Origin: Promethearchaeota archaeon
GTDB lineage: Archaea > Asgardarchaeota > Lokiarchaeia > Sigynarchaeales > SOKP01
Length of the DNA: 12,022 nt
Direction of reading: 5' to 3'
Assembly: GCA_030620005.1 (NCBI GenBank)
Contig: JAUXAJ010000156.1
Coordinates: 1 to 12,022, forward strand
The notes under the pieces are model-generated. The model was not told the origin of the DNA and searched no databases. It saw only the letters and a list, made by a program, of their open reading frames with translations. Below, in pieces: positions 7,619 through 12,022 of the stretch (position 1 is its first letter; each line of letters begins with the position of its first letter). A program made the position numbers and the translations under genes.

Positions 7619-9016
7619 ATGACTATTGAGAAAGGAAGGGAAGAAAAAAATAGGTCAATGTTCACGCTCGTATCATACAGTGTCTTCGGTTTTGGAGCCG
7701 GTTCGGCCTTTGGTTTTATTAATGCATATCTTTTATATTTTTACGAGGTTGAAGTCGGTTTGCCCATCTTTTTCTTTACAATTGCTATGGTTATATATAG
7801 CATATGGGATACAGTAAACGATCCGCTCGTCGGTTATTTTTCAGACAAGCCCCATTTTTATACAAAACGGTGGGGAAGGCGCTTTCCGTTGATCGTAATC
7901 GGGATGATTCCGGTATCATTTTTATTCTATTTTATATTTTCTCCACCTGATATAGATCCAGTCGAGAACGCCATAGTCATAACTATCTGGCTTACTTCCT
8001 TTCTATGTTTAACTGAATTTTTTGCTACAGTTTCAGGCATAAATGTGGTTGCGTTATTTCCTCAAAAATTCCGTACTGATAGGGATCGTAGATTTATTAA
8101 CGGATTTGGGGTGGTGGTGCTTGCTGGAATGCGGGTCTTCGGGATGGTACTGCCTCCATTGTTTATCGTTTATGGAGATAAATCGAGTTTTTTAACCGCG
8201 GGATTAATAATCGTGCTGATATCCATCCCGTTCTTGATTATAGGGATTCCCGGAGTCCGAGAAGACAAAAAACTGATCGAGCAATTTTTTAAGAGCGAAG
8301 AACTAGCTAAAGTGAAGGATAATTTTTTCGTGTCAATGAAAAAACTCCTTAAGAATCGAAATTTCGTTGCGATTACTTTAATCTCTATTCCTTTAAACAT
8401 CTGTGGTGCGTTAGCAGTACAATCAATAATATATTTTGTACGATATGTTTTACAAGTGGATGTAATATGGACAGGCGTGGTCATGCTTGTTTTTCTGGTG
8501 GCTTCTGTTATGGCAATCCCTTTTTGGGTCTGGGTAATAGGGAAAGTTGGGGCATTTAAAGTTGCTTATATAGGTATAATAGGACTAGGACTAGCACTGT
8601 TCCTAAACCTGTTTGTTAATGACGTGCATTCGGGTATAATTGTTGCGGTTATCGTGGCTTTTTTCACAACCGGTTGGGATTGTGCTGATGTGCTGCTATT
8701 TGCTTCAGTTTTAGACGAGGTGGTAGTAAATGAGCGTCGACACCAAGAAGGTGTATATAGCGGTGTTAGAAGCATTATTCTACATATTGGTCCACCCCTC
8801 GTAACGATAATATTCGCAATTACTCACGCCATGACGGGGTTCGATCCACATGCTGATGTTCAAACACCACTAGCCCAGTGGGGGATTCGTGCAGATTTAG
8901 GCTTGATCCCGATGATCCTTGCGCTTGTAGCCGTGCTAATTTTGTGGAAAGGTTTTACTCTCACGCCTGAAAGAATAGAAACCATTAAAGCACAGTTGAG
9001 AGAACTTGACATCTAA
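7619..9016 (+). CDS. GPH-family (MelB-like) glycoside:cation symporter
   Basis: The 465-residue integral membrane protein has about 12 hydrophobic segments (near 16-42, 48-68, 89-108, 117-140, 162-184, 190-212, 248-275, 284-307, 314-333, 338-365, 381-403 and 428-446) and a charged cytoplasmic loop at 214-246. After TM2 comes WDTVNDPLVGYFSD (63-76), then RWGRR (84-88), the hallmark of glycoside-pentoside-hexuronide:cation symporters within the MFS. D64, N67 and D68 have the spacing of the cation-site residues D55, N58 and D59 of the melibiose permease MelB, so coupling to Na+ or H+ is likely. It should import a di- or oligosaccharide or glycoside. Its divergent neighbour is a sulfatase and a GH106-type hydrolase lies beyond, so a sulfated or rhamnose-containing oligosaccharide is the best guess. 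The substrate cannot be read from sequence. ATG 7619 follows a weak AAAGG motif. Confidence 0.9.
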   Translation: MTIEKGREEKNRSMFTLVSYSVFGFGAGSAFGFINAYLLYFYEVEVGLPIFFFTIAMVIYSIWDTVNDPLVGYFSDKPHFYTKRWGRRFPLIVIGMIPVSFLFYFIFSPPDIDPVENAIVITIWLTSFLCLTEFFATVSGINVVALFPQKFRTDRDRRFINGFGVVVLAGMRVFGMVLPPLFIVYGDKSSFLTAGLIIVLISIPFLIIGIPGVREDKKLIEQFFKSEELAKVKDNFFVSMKKLLKNRNFVAITLISIPLNICGALAVQSIIYFVRYVLQVDVIWTGVVMLVFLVASVMAIPFWVWVIGKVGAFKVAYIGIIGLGLALFLNLFVNDVHSGIIVAVIVAFFTTGWDCADVLLFASVLDEVVVNERRHQEGVYSGVRSIILHIGPPLVTIIFAITHAMTGFDPHADVQTPLAQWGIRADLGLIPMILALVAVLILWKGFTLTPERIETIKAQLRELDI

Positions 9017-9024
9017 TTTTTTTT
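9017..9024 (+). terminator. T-tract terminator of the symporter gene
   Basis: Eight T residues directly follow the TAA stop (9014-9016), and further T-rich runs lie within 40 bases. There is no strong hairpin, as is usual for archaeal U-tract terminators. Confidence 0.5.
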
Positions 9025-9072
9025 CAAATTTTAAAAATTGCATTTTTCATTAATAATAAAAATAATAAATGA

Positions 9073-9621
9073 AGAAGTTTAATTTCTAGAAATTTAATTT
9101 CTAGCCTCCAAAACGGCGATTATTTGGCGTTTTACGTGGATACTAACGTTCAAAATTACGAGTCGTTAAGTTCGGTTCAAGTAAAATTATTTGGAGACTC
9201 CGGACAAATTGGGTCCACTCAAACCATTAGTGTCGATGAGTTGATAATGTACGATTTCAACTTGATGATCGACCTACCGTCCACTCCTAACACCTTGAAC
9301 AGGATAGAAATAATACCGATTTTCAGGACGGACGCAGAATTCTCGCCTTCCAACAATATAGGAGTTTTTCGGTTCGAATTTACCAAATGGGACGAACAAA
9401 TGACCGGTAGCGACGGGTTCATGGAGGTTCCTTTAAGCAACATACTAATAACCGACCCGCAAGAGTTAGAAATTGCCTATGTTTTTAACGAGCAGCTTGA
9501 TTACTTGGAGCTTCCTGACGGCGTGAAATTTGGATGGCACGAAGAAAAAGACGAATATGATAATGTGGATTATTACATGCTCAGAATTCCTAATACTTAC
9601 AAGAATCCAGAGAATGCCTGA
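9073..9621 (+). pseudogene. Start-less beta-rich protein fragment
   Basis: The frame is open from 9073 (after TGA 9070-9072) to TGA 9621. It has no ATG before residue 1 of the coding-looking part, which begins around LQNGDYLAFYVDTN (from about 9106). The only available starts are poor (TTG 9124). The product is hydrophilic, rich in Asp, Glu, Asn and aromatic residues, with alternating beta-strand patterns and no membrane segment. I do not recognise the family. Its C-terminal motif, PDGVKFGW followed by YYMLRIPNTY (9514-9615), is repeated right after the stop in another frame. The simplest reading is a gene that has lost its 5' end and whose 3' end was replaced by recombination with a paralogue. 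The first 30 bases are a 15-bp tandem duplication (9075-9104), possibly the breakpoint. Confidence 0.5.
9075..9104. repeat. 15-bp tandem duplication with embedded palindrome
   Basis: Two adjacent 15-base units, AAGTTTAATTTCTAG and AAATTTAATTTCTAG, differ at one base. The perfect palindrome AATTTCTAGAAATT (9081-9094) spans their junction. It sits exactly where the coding-looking sequence of the next fragment begins. Confidence 0.7.
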
Positions 9622-9826
9622 TGGTGCTGAATTTGGATGGTACGCTGAAAAGGATGACCATGAAAATGTTCTATATTACATGTTAAGAATTCCTAACACT
9701 TACAGGAACCCCGATAATCCAGCAGAAATTCTTACTTTTGAAGACGGCGACTTTTTCGTGGTTCGCTACAATTCTCCTGTTGAAAAAGCCGTAGGCATCG
9801 GCATTGGAAAGATCTCACGTTTCAAT
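9617..9826 (+). pseudogene. Paralogous C-terminal fragment fused out of frame
   Basis: This segment begins four bases before the upstream fragment's stop codon ends. It repeats the motif PDG-x-x-FGW ... YYMLRIPNTY-x-NP at a 103-base offset, so it lies in a different frame from copy 1. Over 34 residues, 24 are identical to copy 1, and most codons differ at synonymous positions, so the two copies diverged under selection before being joined. It continues beyond copy 1 with ILTFEDGDFFVVRYN and VEKAVGIGIGK, a plausible conserved C-terminal part. After about 9826 the frame stays open to 9991 but the translation becomes hydrophobic low-quality sequence, so I place the end of homology near 9826. There is no start codon of its own in a sensible place. 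Function unknown. Confidence 0.5.
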
Positions 9827-9893
9827 ATATCACTGTTATGCCATTTTTTCTCCATAATACTAACTCTCCACTCTTTCTATCTGATCTATAATT

Positions 9894-10289
9894 CTATTGA
9901 CTTTTTGAATAAGTACATTTCCAATAACCAAGACATCCTCCATATTCCATATATTTACATCTCTCAAATCCCATCCCCGAATTACAACTAAGTCTTTCGG
10001 GAAATTTACACTCGGAATCTATTTTCAGCTTGCTATATTCACCACGTAGAGTTGTTTTATCGGGTTCTAAAAAGTATGTCTTTATTTGTCGAATAATTCC
10101 AGGTTTTTTTTCTATCTTTATTTTATAGTAATTTCCATTCTTATCTCTAATCGCATCCTTCACGTGAGCTTCTTTTATGTTTTCATCAAAGACTGCTTTA
10201 CATGAATTGTGACTACAAACATATTCTTTTGTTGTGCTCCTAAATCTTAAAGATTTGTGATTACATTTTGGACATATTTTATTAGGCAT
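9894..10289 (-). CDS. Zinc-ribbon small protein, function unknown
   Basis: The 131-residue protein starts at ATG 10289 with PNKICPKC. C6, C9, C25 and C30 form an N-terminal C-x2-C-x14(15)-C-x4-C zinc ribbon of the kind found in nucleic-acid-binding and regulatory proteins. The middle (38-90) is a basic, beta-rich stretch including YYKIKIEKKPG. The C-terminus carries five more cysteines (C94, C102, C111, C119 and C125) in a second, irregular Cys-rich module that may bind another metal. There is no signal peptide or membrane helix. I do not recognise the full-length family. It stands alone on the minus strand between two patches of gene debris and has its own TATA box, so it is probably expressed alone. 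A DNA- or RNA-binding role is inferred only from the ribbon. Confidence 0.75.
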   Translation of the reverse strand: MPNKICPKCNHKSLRFRSTTKEYVCSHNSCKAVFDENIKEAHVKDAIRDKNGNYYKIKIEKKPGIIRQIKTYFLEPDKTTLRGEYSKLKIDSECKFPERLSCNSGMGFERCKYMEYGGCLGYWKCTYSKSQ

Positions 10290-10322
10290 GATTATTCACA
10301 ATTTAATGATTTGTTCTATTTG

Positions 10323-10331
10323 TGTATATAA
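10323..10331 (-). promoter_or_regulatory. TATA box for the zinc-ribbon gene
   Basis: Read on the minus strand, TTATATAC lies 34-42 bases before ATG 10289 and predicts a start near 10302 with a leader of about 13 bases. The adjacent 10332-10495 stretch shows no convincing gene on either strand. Confidence 0.4.
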
Positions 10332-10495
10332 TGGTCTAACCACCACACAACTGCTTGATTGTAAATACTGCGATTAATCTTTCTATGGAGAATCTTTTGC
10401 AGAAGCTCCAATGAAAGTCTCAAAAACCAATAACAAAAGTATCACGGTTTTTTTGACGATTTTATCTTTTGAACGATTTCTAGAAAATAAACTGA

Positions 10496-10750
10496 GCAGT
10501 TGCAAATATAACTTTTTCTGCAAGAAACTTTATTAAAGGAATGTGTTTTTCGACAATCACTGTACTTTCTGAGAATGGAACATGTTTAGGAATGAGCATT
10601 ATAAGGTCTCCAAACAAGATTTTAATATTCAATCCTATTTCAGAGACGATTGTTTTTGTAGGGATCGTGTCGGAGAATAAAAGCATTAAGGGAGTAGAAG
10701 ATTGGTTTAACCGAAATGAATCTAAATTTCAAGATGTTTTTTCAAAATGA
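10496..10750 (+). pseudogene. Possible start-less gene fragment
   Basis: The plus-strand frame is open for 84 codons after TGA 10493-10495 and ends at TGA 10750. The first ATG is internal (10541). The translation has a strand-strand-helix look: ITVLSENGTCLGMSII, then KILIFNP and TIVFVGIV, followed by a polar helix VEDWFNRNESKFQDVF. Codons have purine-rich first positions, as in real genes. An opposing open frame (10480-10686, minus) overlaps it but gives a less protein-like product. No promoter or start decides the matter, and I cannot name a family. It may be a remnant of a small sensor or adaptor gene. Confidence 0.3.
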
Positions 10751-10843
10751 ATAAAAAAAGTTAGTAATCATTGTTATTTGTTTAGGATTATATGGATTAT
10801 ATCAATATATATTATAGAGATTATAAATTATTATAAAAATGTT

Positions 10844-10851
10844 TTTATAAT
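10844..10851 (+). promoter_or_regulatory. TATA box and leader of the longin-like gene
   Basis: TTTATAAT predicts a start near 10875. Downstream, AAGGT at 10890-10894 is Shine-Dalgarno-like and points to initiation around 10900-10906, where there is no ATG. This bears on the start of the next gene. Confidence 0.4.
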
Positions 10852-10941
10852 AATTTAATATTTTTATTCGCTAAGAGAAAAAGATTTTTAAGGTAGATTA
10901 CTTTTATCCGAAATATTTTTATAATCGATCATGGAATTCCA

Positions 10942-11421
10942 TTGGTAAAACTAAATTTTGGAGAATGCCATTCTTTGGGTCTAGATGAAAATCTAATATC
11001 TGGTTTTATATGTGCACTTGAATCATTTTCTAATGAGATTACAAGGTCTATTATAAAATCTATAAATTTTGAAGATTATATATTCCATTTTTATAAAGAT
11101 CAAAGAAACCTATTACATGTTTTTATCTCGGAACCTGACGATGACATTGAAGTAATTAATTTTAAAATAAGACGGATCGCTTCTTTGTTTGTTGAAATGT
11201 ATTCAACAATATTACAAGAATATAATGGCGAAATATCAAGATTTAATGATTTTGGGAATATTTTAATTGATATGAATTTAACTCAGAAAAATTGCGGAGG
11301 TCGTCCGGAATGTGAAGGTTGTCCTAATAGTGTTAAAACGCTCAAGGTTCTCGATGCCTTTAAAGAAAAGAAAAAAGGATTTTTAAATCGTCTCAAATCA
11401 TTATTCAATAGAAAATTCTAA
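10942..11421 (+). CDS. Small Asgard-type longin/roadblock-like protein with Cys motif
   Basis: The product from TTG 10942 has 159 residues, but the same frame is open back to 10897. The residues before the TTG (IRNIFIIDHGIP) look like part of a genuine first beta-strand, so the real start is probably near 10903-10906 and non-canonical or mutated. The body reads as a small alpha/beta domain: first strand, DENLISGFICALESF helix (15-29), central strands around YIFHFYKD and LLHVFIS, then a long amphipathic helix (66-94). A C-x5-C-x2-C motif follows (C118, C124, C127, within NCGGRPECEGC), and the tail KEKKKGFLNRLKSLFNRKF is basic and amphipathic, suited to membrane contact. This layout resembles small longin or roadblock-like proteins abundant in Asgard archaea, often linked to small GTPases. 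That is an impression, not a verified match, and no GTPase gene is nearby. Confidence 0.75.
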   Translation: MVKLNFGECHSLGLDENLISGFICALESFSNEITRSIIKSINFEDYIFHFYKDQRNLLHVFISEPDDDIEVINFKIRRIASLFVEMYSTILQEYNGEISRFNDFGNILIDMNLTQKNCGGRPECEGCPNSVKTLKVLDAFKEKKKGFLNRLKSLFNRKF

Positions 11422-11589
11422 TAGTCTAATATCTAATTTTTTTACTGAAAAACTCACAGCTTCTTTAAAATTCATATGATGGTTATCATTGAAAAGACCA
11501 ATTATACTTAAAACATCCCTCGAATAGTTAGATGATTGATGATCTCTTAGTTCGAAATTTGTTGAGTGGTTTAAAGCTAAAGCAATCTT
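11401..11589 (-). pseudogene. Possible C-terminal gene fragment
   Basis: A minus-strand frame of 62 codons runs from just after TAA 11590-11592 to TAA 11401-11403 with no N-terminal start codon (the only Met is residue 43). The translation has a sensible helical look: ELRDHQSSNYSRDVLSIIGLF, then HHMNFKEAVSFSVKKL. It overlaps the last 21 bases of the gene on the plus strand in convergent orientation, and overlaps the sulfatase remnant by 13 bases in another frame. It may be the tail of a decayed gene or a chance frame. Function unknown. Confidence 0.25.
11437..11443 (+). terminator. T-tract after the longin-like gene
   Basis: Seven T residues 15 bases past the TAA stop (11419-11421) form a plausible archaeal U-tract terminator. 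No hairpin is evident. Confidence 0.35.
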
Positions 11590-11984
11590 TTATATAGTAG
11601 TGCGATATGTTTTAATTGGCTTTTCTTCAATATAAAGGGAATTGGGATCGAACCGCACTCTTTTCCATCTATTGAAAGAGTGATTGTTGCTCTTTTTCCT
11701 TTTCTTAAGAAATGGGCCCTAACAGTGCATTTTCCAGTAGATATCGAGATATCGAATACCAATCGCGAGTCCTTGATATAAAAACTAAAACCTCCATTCA
11801 TCGTTCCCAGCGCAACCAGTACTCCTTCGGCATTGTCATCGGGACGGTGGATCTCTGCGTTCATTATCCAAGTGTGATTTTCAAATGGCGGAGCTACTTT
11901 AAAAAAGAAATAGAAAACATATTTATCAGCCAATGTTGTAGATCTAAAGTAATTTTGATTATTTTTTATTATAGCATATCCAAC
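11577..11984 (-). pseudogene. C-terminal domain remnant of an arylsulfatase
   Basis: The minus-strand frame opens after TAG 11985-11987 and ends at 11577. It has no ATG start; the first near-start is TTG 11933. Counting from that TTG, the product contains NHTWIMNAEIHRPDDNAEGVLVALG (residues 19-43), GGFSFYIKDSRLVFD (47-61) and ITLSIDGKECG. This is the pattern of the beta-sandwich tail of AtsA-type arylsulfatases, where (S)xTITAEVxIP..GAEGVLVAQGG..GG(Y/F)SLYVKDGRL is typical. The catalytic N-terminal domain with C-x-P-x-R is absent, and the DNA upstream is AT-rich. The last 16 residues no longer look like the family, so both ends are broken. It is not a fragment of the sulfatase at 5780-7297, which lacks this tail domain. 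It shows that a second sulfatase gene once existed here or was partly acquired. Confidence 0.55.
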
Positions 11985-12022
11985 CTAGTGATGATTGAGT
12001 TCTATTTAATTAAGTAAAACAA

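Noticed and set aside
7626..7817. 63-residue plus-strand frame overlapping the symporter start
   Set aside because: It is a shifted frame of the symporter's own N-terminus with no ribosome site or recognisable product.
8170..8775. Minus-strand open frames inside the symporter gene
   Set aside because: They are antisense shadows of a clear 12-TM transporter, rich in Ser and Thr as expected for complements of hydrophobic codons.
9219..9443. Minus-strand frame within the start-less beta-rich fragment
   Set aside because: It is antisense to the frame that carries the conserved PDG ... MLRIPNTY motif and has no supporting signal.
10480..10686. Minus-strand 68-residue frame opposite the 10496-10750 fragment
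   Set aside because: The opposite strand gives a longer open frame with more gene-like codon use. This product is a mainly hydrophobic string without a recognisable fold.
11712..12017. Plus-strand 101-residue frame at the right edge
   Set aside because: It lies antisense to the arylsulfatase-tail remnant, whose minus-strand reading shows a recognisable domain.

Overview
The window looks archaeal, most likely from a Lokiarchaeia-type Asgard genome. Intergenic DNA is very AT-rich and carries archaeal-style TATA boxes 25-60 bases before starts, at least one spaced for a leaderless mRNA. Genes often end in simple T-tracts, and a small protein at 10942-11421 resembles the longin/roadblock-like proteins I associate with Asgard genomes. 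This assignment is inference: there is no rRNA or other marker gene here.

Layout. Positions 1-1341 (-) hold the N-terminal 447 codons of a helical protein made of three ~149-residue repeats, running off the left edge. Positions 1587-4652 (-) encode a 1021-residue GH106-type alpha-L-rhamnosidase-like glycoside hydrolase. Positions 4653-5779 contain no intact large gene: they hold a GC-richer remnant (4907-5083), a short truncated ORF (5189-5371), a 34-bp direct repeat pair and inverted repeats. Positions 5780-7297 (-) encode a Cys-type sulfatase. Diverging from it is a 12-TM GPH-family (MelB-like) sugar:cation symporter at 7619-9016 (+).

The rhamnosidase-like enzyme, the sulfatase and the symporter form a coherent set for importing and then desulfating and cleaving sulfated, probably deoxysugar-containing oligosaccharides in the cytoplasm. 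Neither enzyme has a signal peptide. No formylglycine-generating enzyme, needed to mature the sulfatase, is in the window.

The right third (9070-12022) is a patchwork of small genes and gene debris. It holds a beta-rich gene fragment with no start, joined out of frame to a second copy of its own C-terminal motif (9073-9830), and a zinc-ribbon protein (9894-10289, -). A possible fragment lies at 10496-10750, followed by the longin-like small protein (10942-11421). Last come a possible coding remnant (11401-11589, -) and the C-terminal domain of a second, arylsulfatase-type sulfatase that lacks its catalytic part (11577-11984, -). The number of broken genes suggests active gene turnover around the carbohydrate locus.
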